From assembly GCF_033807715.1 (NCBI RefSeq), contig NC_084591.1:43798868-43862867 (forward strand): DNA of 64,000 bases. Direction: 5' to 3'. The stretch's first letter is position 1. Each line of letters starts with the position of its first letter. The notes under the pieces are model-generated. The model worked only from the letters and a program-made list of their open reading frames with translations, made no database searches and was not told the DNA's origin. This document shows, piece after piece, positions 12,260 through 23,059 of the stretch. Origin of the DNA: Cololabis saira. Taxonomy: Eukaryota > Chordata > Actinopteri > Beloniformes > Belonidae. A program made the position numbers and the translations under genes.

Positions 12260-14103
12260 ATGAAGTCAGTACGGGAACCTACCGGCAGCTCTTCCACCCC
12301 GAGCAGCTGATCCCTGGGAAGGAAGACGTGGCCAACGACTACGCCCGTGGTCATTACACCGTAGGGAAGAAGATCATCAAACTGGTTCTGGACAGGACTC
12401 TCATACTTGTGAGTGTGGACAAGCGTCTAGCGTGTGGGGTGTGCATTTATTTTTTTATATAGGAGATATCTTGATGACCATTTCCCCTTGCAGGCTGACC
12501 AGTGCACAGGTCTCCAGGTTTTCCTCATTTTCCATTCCTTTTGCTGATGGAGCGTCTCTCCGTCGACTACGCTAAGAGGTCCAAGCTGGATTTCTCAGTT
12601 TATCCAGTTCCTCAGATGTCCACTGCCGTGGTGGAGCCTTACAACTTCATCTTGGAGCACTCTGACTGCACCATCTTGTTGGACAACGAGGCCATCTACG
12701 ATATCTGCTGCAGGAACCTGGACATGGAGCGTCCCGCCTACACCAGCCTCAGCAGGCTGATGGGACAGATGGTTTCCTCCATCCCCTTGAACTGGGACCT
12801 GGCGGAGTTCCAGACCGACCTGCGGCCCTACCTTCGTATCCACTTCCCTCTGGCTACCTATGTCCCTGTCATCTCAGCAGAGAAGGCCTATCACGAGCAG
12901 TTATCAGTGGCCGAGATCACCAACACCTGCTTTGAATCAGCCAATCAGACGGTGAAGTGCGACCCTCGCCACGGAAATGACACGGCCTGTTGTCTGTTGT
13001 ACCGCGTCCAGAGGTGGGTAGTAACGAGTTACATTTACTCCGTTACATTTACTTGAGTAAGTTTTGGGAAATGTTGTACTTTTAGGAGTAGTTTTGAATC
13101 ACTATACTTTTTACTTTTACTTGAGTAGATTTGTGAAGGAGAAACTGTTACTCTTACTCCGCTACATTAGGCTACGTTGAGCTCGTTACTTTTCTTTTAT
13201 CTCCTCCACATACGGGTCAATCTCATGACATCACTGGGTGATTCTTTGGGAAAAATGCTCAAACACACACACCATAGAGTTTCTATGAGTTCATGGGCTT
13301 GTTCTAGTTCTGCCTGCGGAGCCTGGTTAAAAAAGAAAAGTACAAAGGCTTGAAATTTTGTGCTAATGGTGCTTAATTTATTTTTTTTATTCTGTTATTT
13401 ATTTATTTATTTATTAAAGTACTTTAATTTACTTTAAGATTTAAATTTAAGCTATTTTGTATTAATTTCAATTTATTTTTTTGATTAAATTTGCCTGAAG
13501 ATGAGTATTTTGTACTTTTGTCTGTTTGAATGGTTGTGTTAAAAAAATAAATCAGACGTTACTCAACAGTTACTCAGTACTTGAGTAGTTTTTTCACCAA
13601 GTACTTTTTTACTTTTACTCAAGTAATTATTTGGATGACTACTTTTTACTTCTACTTGAATCATATTATTCTGAAGTAACAGTACTTTTACTTGAGTACA
13701 ATTTTTGGCTACTCTACCCAGCACTGACCGCGGCGACGTGGTGCCCACAGACGTCAACGCTGCCATCGCCACCATCAAGACCAAGCGGGCCGTCCAGTTT
13801 GTGGACTGGTGTCCCACCGGTTTCAAGGTGGGCATCAACTACCAGCCCCCCACCGAGGTTCCCGGGGGAGACCTGGCCAAGGTGCAGAGAGCCGTGTGCA
13901 TGCTGAGCAACACCACCGCCATCGCAGAGGCCTGGGCACGCCTGGACCACAAGTTTGACCTGATGTACGCCAAGAGGGCCTTCTTCCGGTACGTTGGAGA
14001 AGGGATGAAGGAAGGGGAGTTCTCGGAGGCCAGAGAGGACATGGCTGCCCTGGAGAAGGAATATGAGGAATATTTAGACGTTAGCGTCGGAGAGGAGTAC
14101 TAG
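12260..14103 (+). pseudogene. Alpha-tubulin pseudogene (duplicated, intron kept)
   Basis: Exon 12260-12408 encodes [13 protein letters not shown] ... GHYTVGKK with proper splice sites. A second exon starts at 12494 ([10 protein letters not shown]) and ends at TAG 14101-14103 with EEY, the usual alpha-tubulin tyrosine end. The damage is clear. At about 12540 the glycine-rich GTP-binding T-loop is missing and the frame shifts. Further deletions remove residues around 12645 and 12780. A hAT MITE splits the exon at 13009-13726. The first exons, with the N-terminal MREC, were not found upstream. The retained intron shows this is a DNA-level duplicate, not a retrocopy. Much of the remaining sequence is well conserved ([17 protein letters not shown]), so inactivation is probably not ancient. 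Confidence 0.88.
13009..13726. mobile_element. hAT MITE inserted in the tubulin exon
   Basis: It begins CAGAGGTGGGTAG and ends CTACCCAGCACTG. The flanks ACCGCGTC (13001-13008) and ACCGCGGC (13727-13734) are an 8-bp duplication with one mismatch. Removing one flank rejoins the tubulin codons for LLYR-GDVV. There is no transposase. The interior has repeated ACTTTTACTTGAGTA motifs, as in other fish hAT ends. Confidence 0.88.
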
Positions 14104-14109
14104 ATTCCT

Positions 14110-15170
14110 TGAGCATCTGTCAGCCATTTTTCCAAACTTTTAGGGGGTGGAGTCTGACACTTGACTCCACCCTCTCTGTAGGCTCTTGAATCAGTGTCAG
14201 ATTAAAGAAATCCGTTTCAATCCCCCCCTAAAATCTGACCGATGCTTTCACTCATTTCTGCTTTGAACCTGCAGGTTTAACTTGTAACTTTCACATTGGG
14301 TTAATGAAGGCAGAAATACACACTTTTTGAGGAAAATGTACCTGTTTATTAAGTGGGAATTTTTTTTATTATTTTTTTTTTCCTCCAACTTTGGACTCTG
14401 ACTAGACTAGATGTAGAAACCAGACGATGCAATTGTTGCAGCTCTTAAGCACTCATTTATTTAAGCTCTCGCTGACACAACATAATTTATTTTATTCCAT
14501 TTAACAAAAAAAAAAGAAGTTCCTTGAGGTAAACGACATATCCAAAGTCAAACGGCACAGGAGGATTTCAGCAGGCAGAGGCTGATGCGGCAGGAAGTGG
14601 ACACTGATCTTTTAAAACCAGTTGATGTCTTGAACGCACAAATCAGCCATGAATTAAATTCAGCTTCCTGACTTTAAAAGCAACAATTTCTAACATCAGC
14701 CACAATTGGAAGACAATCTTTTTCCTTAAACAGAAACGCGTGTGATCATTTATCCTGACGCGTCCCCGCGGCCGGGGAGGTCGGTGCCGCTCGGGCTTGC
14801 GGGCTCCGTCGTTTACTGCTGAAGGATTGTACATGTAGATGCAGGGCTGACGTGTCTGCTGGGCTGGACTGTTGTTCGGGCTTTCTCAAAAGCATCGGAA
14901 AGACTCGGCTGCTCCGCAGAGCTGCGGGCTCCTGCCCGTCTCAGTGTAGCAGATGAGAGTATTTAGTTAAAACAAATGATTTCTTTTTTTAGAAAATATA
15001 ATTTAATTACTTTTCAGACTATTGTAAAATATAAGTTTTTTTGTTATTTCTTTCTCCGGTTATAATTGTGTAGAAAATACATTTAAAGTGTAAGTGTTTG
15101 TGGTAATTGTGCGTCAATTGTGCGTCAGTAGTAATACCTCAGGGCTCCAGTAGGGGGAATAGCGCTCCTC
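14110..15170. other. No gene recognised
   Basis: AT-rich, with a more GC-rich patch at 14750-14930. On the minus strand the patch could read as a short last exon ending about 14818, but no homology was recognised. Confidence 0.3.
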
Positions 15171-15175
15171 TTCCT

Positions 15176-15770
15176 CACTGAATACAATCTAGTGAAGGCA
15201 AGAGCTGTGTCCGTCATCTGTACATCTTCCCTCACTATTTTTCCCCTTTTTTAAGGTAAATACTGTGCACAAAACACTATAAACCTAGCGAAACGTTCTT
15301 GATTATTTTATTCTGTCATTGTTGTTTATTTTAAGTTAAGCAAGTGAATTGAGTTATTTTATATTGTTTAAGTTACTGGTTAACTCCGTCATCGTGGGAG
15401 GCTAAGCTAAATGCTACTTCACCACATGGCGTCTGACTGTTGTACCATTTTATTTAATTTGCGAGATTGTCTATATGGTGTTTAAATGTTTAAAAGACAT
15501 TAGTTCATTACTTAATAAGTTAGCTAATGGGTTAATTAGGATAAGTTAAAGATAAATGTATTTCATTTGGGTTGTAATCCATGTTTTATATTGTTTGAGG
15601 GTGCACTTTGCATGAACAAGAAATGGATTAAAAGAAAAGGATTCATTTGGTTGTTCTTACCAGAGAATATGGGATTTTTGTTGTATGTTTTATAATTACA
15701 CTGAATACAATTTAGTGAAGGCAAGAGCTGTGTCTGTCATCTTCCCTCACTATTTTTCCCCTTTTTAAGG
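15176..15770. repeat. Pair of direct repeats about 0.5 kb apart
   Basis: An approximately 75-bp segment, beginning CACTGAATACAAT and containing GTGAAGGCAAGAGCTGTGT and CCTCACTATTTTTCCCC, occurs at 15176-15256 and again at 15699-15770. This may be an LTR pair or a local duplication. Nothing between the copies looks coding. Confidence 0.55.
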
Positions 15771-16928
15771 GCACAACATCAGCTGATCAGGCTGACGCGC
15801 TGAGTCCTCTGACAATTGATTAATGTAATATCTTAAATAAAGTATAATCAAACTAAGTTTTGTTCCAGCTCTATTTTTAAATATGCACACTTGTATGCTG
15901 TCGAATCGCCGTCGGCCGTCGGTCAAACAGCTCACTCTGTGATTGGCTGTTCCCAGAATTTCCCAGAATGCTTTTCGTCGTCATGTGCGGACTGAATACC
16001 AGTTTTGACCAGTTTTGAGAGCCAGGAGCCGGTGCTTAGGCTGTGTAAAACCAAAGAACTGGTGCTAAGTCTGGCTCTAGCCCAGAACCAGCCCCGGAAC
16101 CAGCTTGGTGTAAAAGGGTATCAAAGAACCTTCACATTTCCACACTGTTTCCACACGACATATTCAACTTGGACATGGAGGAAGAAACCACATGCTGTCT
16201 TGTCTTTGCAAAAAGTACTGGATCATCAAAGCTAACTCTGCAGCAAGATAAATCATAACCGACTGTGTTGTGTGTAAACGACAGCAATCAAGAGTGGGAG
16301 AATAAAAAATGGCAGACTTGCCTCTCGAGAAGATTCTTCCAGATAAACCTCCATTCACAGATTTAGGAGGGACTACTTTGGTCCTATGGATATCAAGAGA
16401 GGACGAAGTATTGTTAAAAGGTATGGTGTAAACTTCACCTGCATGAAAAGTATGGAGGTAGATTTGTTTCTTAATTATTCAATCAAAAAAAAGATTGCTT
16501 CAATCAAAAAATATATTTTCAATTGAAAAAAAATAACTTCAATAAAAAAAAAAGATTTCAATCAAAGAAAAAAAGTGTTTGAAATATTTGAGACTCAAAA
16601 AAATGCATTTGAACACTGTATTTCTTTAAATGGAAATGTTTTCTTTGATAGAAGTTTTTTTTGTTTGAAGCAACTTTTTTGATTAAAGTAGTGTTGTTTT
16701 GTGTTTGGGCCATATTATGGGTAGGAGATTTGTGTCTTTATCATTTAATCAAAAAAGAAGTTGCTTCAAAAAGAAAAAAATATTGTAAATTAAATAAAAA
16801 AAACTTTTTCAATCATCATCTTCCTGGGCCTTGGAATTGGCCCAAAATAAAATCAATGATGAGACCTAGATCATCATAATTCCGACGGCGGAGATTACTT
16901 GCTCTAAGCATTCTTTTTAAAGCTAGAC

Positions 16929-17518
16929 CAGCGTTCGGCAACCGGAAATGTTGAAAGAGCCATATTGGACCAAAAACACAAAAAACAAATTTGTCTGGAG
17001 CCGCAAAAAATGAAAAGTCTTGTATAAGTCTTAGAATGAAGGCAAATGGTGAAATGTTGAGAAAAAAGTGGAAATGTTGAGAAAAAAGTCAAAATCTCGA
17101 GGAAAAAAGTGGAAATGTTGAGAAAAAAAGTGGAAATGTTGAGAAAAAAAGTGGAAATGTTGAGGAAAAAAGTGGAAATGTTGAGAAAAAAGACGAAATG
17201 TCGAGAAAAAAGTCAAAATTTCGAGAAAATAGTCAAAATGTCGAGATTAATGTTGAAGTACAATTTCGAGAAAAAAAGTTGAAATGTCGAGAAAAAAGTT
17301 GAAATGTCGAGATTAAAAAGGAAAGGAAAAAAAGAAGAAAAAAGGAAAACAAGAGAAAATAAAGAGGAAAAAAAGAATAAAGAAGAGAAAATAAAGAGGA
17401 AAAAAAAGAAGAAAAAAAGGAAAAAAAAGGTCAAACATTTTTTAAAAAGCTCCAGGAGCCACTAGGGCGGCGCTAAAGAGCCACATGCGGCTCTAGAGCC
17501 GCGGGTTGCCGACCCCTG
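16929..17518. mobile_element. hAT MITE nested in the TIR element
   Basis: The ends are CAGCGTTCGGCAACC and GGTTGCCGACCCCTG. The flanks AGCTAGAC (16921-16928) and GGCTAGAC (17519-17526) are an 8-bp duplication with one mismatch. The right arm has the AGAGCCGC/CATGCGGCTCT signature seen in this widespread vertebrate hAT group. The middle (17040-17440) is an expanded minisatellite of GAAATGTTGAGAAAAAAGT units and A-rich sequence. Confidence 0.88.
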
Positions 17519-18115
17519 GGCTAGACTGATCACTATACCATGTTGGGTGGCTAGAGTTGCCAGCATTTCTTTTTGCGCCATGCCTAACCCATGGTAAATT
17601 CTTAGGAGATCCATGTTTAAAGGATCTTAATGCCCTTATGGCTGATAAGGGGCGCATTACAGCACAATTGAATATAACGTGCGCACGTTTATTACATTTT
17701 GATTAAGGGTAAGTAAATCGTACTCATGATTTTATGATATATTGTGCGCACAATTTTCCAAAATGTGCGCACGCTTTGTTAATGGTACCCACGTTTTAAT
17801 AAATTGTGCTCACGATGACACATAACGTGCTCTCGATTAACTTTAACGTGGCCACAAAGTTACTTTTTTTTCTTCACTTGAGCTCTTACAGGCTCCGTAG
17901 AAAAAAGTGTTTGAATGCAAAATAATATTTAAAGGAGCCATCTGTAAGAAATGTCCAAAACTGGTACTGCAGTCACTTTCAAAATATTGCTGAGCGGCGT
18001 GTACCCTCTCCCTCCTCCCCCCGACCAGAGGTTGCCAGGTAGGCTGCAGAATGCAGCAGGAACGTAAGCTCCCATGGCTGCGATAATTAGAGCCGAGCTG
18101 GCAACCCGGATGCCG

Positions 18116-18215
18116 AAACAATACTGACTTGGTGATTGGGAGATAGGTGGAGGGTGGAGCTTCAGAAACAATACTGACTTGGTGATTGGGAGATAGGTGG
18201 AGGGTGGAGCTTCAG
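18116..18215. repeat. 50-bp tandem duplication
   Basis: Two consecutive copies of a unit containing AATACTGACTTGGTGATTGG and GGTGGAGGGTGGAGCTTCA. Nearly identical, so recent. Confidence 0.85.
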
Positions 18216-19093
18216 GCCAAAACAAAAAATGGCAACATAAACATCAGTTGAGGGCTGCAACTCCTCTTTTTAAACTGGAATATCCTGGCTTGAGTGCTGT
18301 TGTCAGTGACATAAGTATTTGATATGAACATGATTTTTAAATGTCTGTGGACATATCGGGGACATTTTATGATTCGTTTTATAATTGCTCTTACATACAG
18401 CTCTTTTAAGACCCAAAAAATTGCATTTGAACACTTTTATTAGGATCAAAAATATTTTTTTTGATTTGAAGTGATTTTTTTTTGGATTGAAGTGAAAAAA
18501 GTTTTGAAGTTCCCCATTGGTCAGCCCATAGGGTCAGACATGTTTGAGTGACAAGTGTTTGTTGTGACAGGTGAAATTTTTTTAATTTAAAATATATTCT
18601 TTGATTGAAGAAATCTTTTTTTTGATTGAATAATTAAGAAACAAATCTACCTCCATAGAAGAGCAGGGCAGTACATCTCAAAGTTGCACATACACTGGAC
18701 ACTCCTGCATCCATGCATTGCGAAGATTTTATCTGTCGAGGAGGTCAAGTTTTATCTTTACGATCAGATAATGGCACAAATTTAATTGGAGCGGAAAAGG
18801 AATTGAGAGAAGCACTCAACGGCCTAAATCAGGACAATATTCAAAGTGCTATGCTTCAACGAGGGTTAAAGTGGCGCTTTAACCCCCAGCAGGATCCCAT
18901 CACAGCGATGTTTGGGAAAGATTGATCCGCATGGTTCGAAATTGGTTGAAATCTGTGCTAAACCAACAAGTTCTTGATGATGAAGAATTGCAGACTTTTC
19001 TTTGCGAAGCTGGAGCGATCTTAAATGATCGACCCATAAATAAAATGTCTGACGATCCACGGGACCTGGAAGCACTTAACCAAATCACCATTT

Positions 19094-19443
19094 GGGGCGG
19101 CAGTAGCTCAGGTGGCAGAGCAGGTCGTCCAATGATCGGAAGGTCGGCGGTTCGAATCCCGCTCTGTCCCAGTTTGCTGCCGTAGTGTCCTTGGGCAAGA
19201 CACCTTACCCACCTTGCCCCGTGTGAATGTGTGTGAATGTGTATGAATGTTGGTCGTGGTCAGAGGGGCCGTTAGGCGCGATATGGCAGCCACGCTTCTG
19301 TCAGTCTGCCCCAGGGCAGCTGTGGCTACAAATTGTAGCTTACCACCACCAGAGAGAATGTGTATGAATGAATAATGATCTCTGTAAAGCGCTCTGGGTG
19401 CCTTGAAGGGCGCTATATAAATCCAAGTCATTATTATTATTAT
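19094..19443 (+). mobile_element. tRNA-derived SINE
   Basis: The head has a Pol III A box (TAGCTCAGGTGGCAGAGCA) and B box (GGTTCGAATCC). It is followed by a body with CCTTGGGCAAGACACCTTACC and a tail GCGCTATATAAATCC ending in ATT repeats. It is inserted in the BEL/Pao integrase C-terminus. ACCAT occurs on both sides as a possible short target duplication. Confidence 0.85.
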
Positions 19444-20063
19444 TACCATCTTCTGCTGGAAATACTGTACTGTACTGTACTACCACCTGGACTCTTTGCA
19501 AGAGAAGACTTGTACAACAGTCACAGATGGAGACAAGTGCAATATATGGCAGATCTGTTTTAGTATGGAAAAGATGGACACAAGAATACCTACCCCTGAT
19601 CCAAGAATGACAACGGTGGTATAAAATAAAAAGAAGCTTTGCCCCAGGTGACATTGTTCTGGTGGTTTATTCCACTGCACCAAGAGGATCCTGGTTAATG
19701 GGAAGAATACTGGAAACAAAACCAGATGCAAAGGGTCTTGTCCGCACAGTTCGGCTCAAGACAAAGAGCAACATCTTGGAGAGATCGATAAGCAAATGTG
19801 TACGTCTATGTCTATGTCTATTTTAAGAAGCTGAGGCCTAGACACGGCAATGACTGATGGCCTTTACTCAGAAAAAAGGAGAAGAAAAGAAGATGAAGAA
19901 TCAAGATGATTAAATGGCAACATATAGTACATAACCTTTTATTTTTGGAAAATTGTATAAAGTTTTTATAAAAAAAAGGTGAAGAAAAGGATGTACAGTA
20001 TGTAGCTCCATTTGTATTTATTAGTAATTGTTTTGTTATACACTTAGGACAATTAGGGGCCGG

Positions 20064-20357
20064 TGTGTAGGAGCCATTTATGTTTATTGTTGACAGTTTA
20101 TTTAATTTAATTATTGGGTTGTGGTTACATCATTTAGACACTAGGTGGTTGTGATTAGAGTTCACCATATATGGAGGTATAGGGAACAGGAAGGGAAAAG
20201 CACAGGAAGAGGAAGTCAAACAGTTCCCACCAGACGCCCAACAGATCACACAGACAAACAGAACAGAGCTGTGCCTGCAACAGAAAACTGCTATGTTAAC
20301 CTTTTTCTTCAATAAACCACCAACTAACTGCAACTGCCACTGCCTGGAATTTAGTCA
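20064..20357 (+). repeat. BEL/Pao 3' LTR (probable)
   Basis: Preceded by a purine-rich tract (TTAGGGGCCGG). Starts TGTGTAGGAGCC, contains CTTCAATAAACC as a polyadenylation signal and ends about ATTTAGTCA. No 5' partner LTR is present. The exact right edge is uncertain. Confidence 0.55.
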
Positions 20358-20565
20358 TTTGAACTGTGTTGGTTCACTCCTGCCCCACCTGTGAAGTAAT
20401 GAAGAAGCTTTGGAAATAGGCAAACTTTTTGGAAATTTTCATTACACCGTCTTATTCATCACATCAACTCTGCTGTTTGACAATAATCCTGAAAATCAGA
20501 GCAAGGAACCAGAGCAGAGGGAGGACGGAGGGAAGTTCAAGTGTGACGGAACAAAAATCCAGTCC

Positions 20566-20650
20566 AGAAGATTCCTGTTCGTCTCTGAAAGAAGGTCAAG
20601 CAAGTCCATCGGGTTTTCCTCCACAACACGGCTGAGTCTCTGAAACACTG
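20566..20650 (+). other. Non-coding first exon of TRIM gene 1 (3' edge)
   Basis: The sequence CTGAAACACTG followed by GTGAGT is a splice donor at 20651. The same donor exists before TRIM gene 2 (31747/31748). It would join to the acceptor TTTGTTTCCAG at 21004, nine bases before the ATG. The 5' edge is not defined by the sequence. Confidence 0.55.
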
Positions 20651-21013
20651 GTGAGTCCAGAAAAAAACATTTACTGTGTTTCTGTCAGCGGGACGACAAA
20701 ACTTCAACTCAGTTTAGTTTAAATGTTATTCTGGAAAACTCAATCTGATTCTGGTCAAAGAACAGGAACGTTTAGAGGAAAATGATTCACATGAAATTCA
20801 TGTTCATTATTCTGGAGTCGTGACATTAATAATCTAATAATCTAAATTTGTGTTGAGGAAACGTTCCTCCTTTTACTGTCAGACGGGTGTTGTCTCTGAG
20901 GATTCATGACATTCTTTGTTCTGTTTCCTTCTCACTCGTTGTCTTTCTCTTCTTCATTTCATTATTGCAGCTTTGATGTTTCACACTTTAACTTTTGTTT
21001 CCAGAGAACCAAC

Positions 21014-22663
21014 ATGTCTGCTGGCAGCAACCTGAGATCTGCAGATCAGTTCCTGTGCTCCATCTGTCTGGATGTGTTCACTGATCCAGTCACCACACCA
21101 TGTGGACACAACTATTGTAAAACCTGCATTACTCATCACTGGGATGATAATGTTCTCTACAAGTGTCCCTTATGTCAGGAGACCTTCTACACCAGACCTC
21201 AGCTGAAAGTCAACACCTTATTGAGAGAGATGGTTTCTGAGTTCAGACGTGAAGCTCAACAGAAATCCAGCAGCAGCAGCTCAGAGCAACAAGCTGCAGA
21301 ACCAGGAGAAGTTCCCTGTGACGTCTGCACTGGAACCAGACTGAAGGCCCTGAAGTCCTGCTTGGTGTGTCTGGCCTCCTACTGTGAGACTCACCTGGAG
21401 CCTCATCTGACAGCTTCATCACGTCTGAAAAAACATCAGCTGGTGGAGCCTGTGGAGAACCTGGAGGACAGGATTTGTACGAAGCACGATAAACCTCTGG
21501 AGCTGTTCTGTAAGACCGACCAGACATGTGTCTGCTCTCTCTGCCCTGTTTTAGACCACAAGACTCATGAGTTGGTTCCTCTGAGAGAAGAATATGAAGG
21601 AAAGAAGGCAGAGCTGCAGAAGACAGACGCTGAGATTCAGAAGATGATCCAGAAGAGACGACTGAAGATTCAGGAGATCAAAGAGTCTCTGAAGATCAGT
21701 AACGATGCTGCAGACAGAGAGAAAGCAGAAGGTGTTCAGGTCTTCACTGATCTGAAGGAGTCTGTTGAGAGACGTCTGAAGGAGTTCATGAAGGAGATGG
21801 AAGACAAACAGAAAACTGCAGAGAAACAGGCTGAAGACTTCATCAAAGATCTGGAACAGGAAATCTGTGAGCTGAAGAAGAGGAGCTCTGAGGTGGAGCA
21901 GCTCTCACGCTCTGAAGATCACCTGCACCTCCTCCAAAGATTCTCATCCCTGGAAGATGCTCCACCCACCAAGAACTGGACGGAGGTCAGAGTCCATCCA
22001 CCTTCATATGAGGGGACTGTGGTGAGAGCTGTGAACCAGCTGAAGAAGAACCTCAGAGAGAAGATGAAGAAGCTGCTCGCTGAAGTTGAGCTGAGGAGGA
22101 TCCAGCAGTTTGAAGCTGATGTGACTCTTGATCCTGATACGGCACATCCTGGACTCATCCTGTCTGATGATGGAAAACAAGTGTATCTTGGTGATGTGAA
22201 GAAGAATCTTCCAGATAATCCAGAGAGATTCTCTCAATGTCCTTGCGTTTTAGGAAAACAGAGTTTCTCTTCAGGCAGATTTTACTTTGAGGTTCAGGTT
22301 AAAGGAAAGACTGACTGGACTTTAGGAGTGACCAGAGAGTCGGTCAACAGGAAGGGAAACATCACAGTGAGTCCTCAGAATGGTTACTGGACTGTTTGGC
22401 TGAGAAAAGCAAATGAGTACGAAGCTCTTGCAGGTCCTTCAGTCCGTCTCCATCCCAGTTCTCCTCCTGAGAAGTTGGGGGTGTTTGTGGATTATGAGGA
22501 GGGTCTGGTCTCCTTTTATGATGTAGATGCTGCAGCACTTCTCTACTCCTTTACTGGCTGCTCCTTTAGGGAGAAACTCCACCCGTACTTCTGTCCTTGT
22601 AACAATCATGGAGGTAAAAACTCTGCTCCCCTGATCATCTGTCCTGTCAATCAAACTGTCTGA
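21014..22663 (+). CDS. Bloodthirsty-type TRIM E3 ubiquitin ligase, copy 1
   Basis: 549 residues in one coding exon. The start is the ATG following the acceptor at 21004 (AACATGTCTG); upstream in-frame residues are intronic. A RING finger spans residues 15-54 (CSIC, CGHNYC, CPLC). A B-box 1-like CxxC region is near 102-127 and B-box 2 near 155-185 (CTKHDKPLELFC, CPVLDHKTHE). A long charged coiled coil covers about 190-360. A PRY-SPRY (B30.2) domain covers about 367-549, with LDP, WTLGVTRESV, NGYWTVWL and DYEEGLVSFYDV. This is the layout of fish bloodthirsty-related (btr) / TRIM39-like ligases. The RING recruits an E2 and the B30.2 domain selects the target; many family members act in antiviral or inflammatory signalling (family knowledge, substrate unknown). 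It is intact and tandemly duplicated with the gene at 32098. Confidence 0.93.
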   Translation: MSAGSNLRSADQFLCSICLDVFTDPVTTPCGHNYCKTCITHHWDDNVLYKCPLCQETFYTRPQLKVNTLLREMVSEFRREAQQKSSSSSSEQQAAEPGEVPCDVCTGTRLKALKSCLVCLASYCETHLEPHLTASSRLKKHQLVEPVENLEDRICTKHDKPLELFCKTDQTCVCSLCPVLDHKTHELVPLREEYEGKKAELQKTDAEIQKMIQKRRLKIQEIKESLKISNDAADREKAEGVQVFTDLKESVERRLKEFMKEMEDKQKTAEKQAEDFIKDLEQEICELKKRSSEVEQLSRSEDHLHLLQRFSSLEDAPPTKNWTEVRVHPPSYEGTVVRAVNQLKKNLREKMKKLLAEVELRRIQQFEADVTLDPDTAHPGLILSDDGKQVYLGDVKKNLPDNPERFSQCPCVLGKQSFSSGRFYFEVQVKGKTDWTLGVTRESVNRKGNITVSPQNGYWTVWLRKANEYEALAGPSVRLHPSSPPEKLGVFVDYEEGLVSFYDVDAAALLYSFTGCSFREKLHPYFCPCNNHGGKNSAPLIICPVNQTV

Positions 22664-22974
22664 TCTTTAATGTAATGAATCTTAGTCAACTCTGAATGTT
22701 CATTTAAAAGGATTAAAGATTCACTCTGATTGATGGAAACAAATGTTATAGTTCCCTCCAAAGTTCTTTCATCTCATTAAAGTGATCATTTTGTTTGATT
22801 GATCATATCATTGGCGTTTCAAGCTTCTTTTGGTGATACAGCACTGAACCCTAAAATGTAAGAGATTTTTTTATGTTGTATGTTTAATAAGCTAAGGAAA
22901 TGTCAAAACCATATACAGTATATGGTTTAAACGTAATATTTTAACAACAAACTACAGCAGCACCCAACCTGCTA

Positions 22975-22975
<1 letters not shown>

Positions 22976-23026
<51 letters not shown>
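22976..23026. repeat. (GT)n microsatellite
   Basis: About 25 GT units, roughly 300 bp after TRIM gene 1. In the other copy a longer GT array lies about 40 bp after the stop codon, so the two arrays may not be strictly homologous. Confidence 0.95.
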
Positions 23027-23029
<3 letters not shown>

Positions 23030-23059
23030 GTTGACAGTACAAAGAAAGACAGGAGAAGA

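Larger units (their letters stand above)
16451..18657. mobile_element. 2.2-kb TIR element inserted in the BEL/Pao integrase
   Basis: Terminal inverted repeats of about 58 bp match almost perfectly: TATGGAGGTAGATTTGTTTC at the left and its complement at the right. Outer TA dinucleotides are compatible with a TA target. The interior has TTGATTGAA/TTCAATCAA-type subterminal repeats, a nested hAT MITE and a 50-bp tandem duplication (18116-18215). No transposase ORF, so it is non-autonomous. It separates two integrase segments. Confidence 0.8.
16170..20357 (+). mobile_element. Decayed BEL/Pao retrotransposon, 3' half, with nested insertions
   Basis: The plus strand carries pieces of a BEL/Pao integrase. 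At about 16215-16450 are KKYWI, a CxxC-type zinc-binding remnant and KMADLP. After a 2.2-kb insertion, 18667-19093 gives SDNGTNLIGAEKELREAL, the region around the second catalytic Asp, followed by LIRMVRNWLK and ILNDRPI. After a SINE, 19444-19830 gives EDLYNSHRWRQVQYMADLFW and GDIVLVVYS. The gene ends with the usual C-terminal tail, then a purine tract and an LTR. Stops and frameshifts make it non-functional. The upstream protease/reverse transcriptase region is absent. Confidence 0.8.

Noticed and set aside
14640..14940. Possible minus-strand last exon in a GC-rich patch
   Set aside because: An AG acceptor and a short frame ending at about 14818 exist, but no homology or upstream exon was found.
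17031..17434. Phe-rich minus-strand frames with repeated HFHFF units
   Set aside because: Minisatellite inside a hAT MITE.
20906..21013. 36 extra N-terminal residues on TRIM copy 1 (same at 31990-32097 for copy 2)
   Set aside because: This stretch is intron: it ends in a pyrimidine-rich TTTCCAG acceptor, and the family starts at the following ATG.
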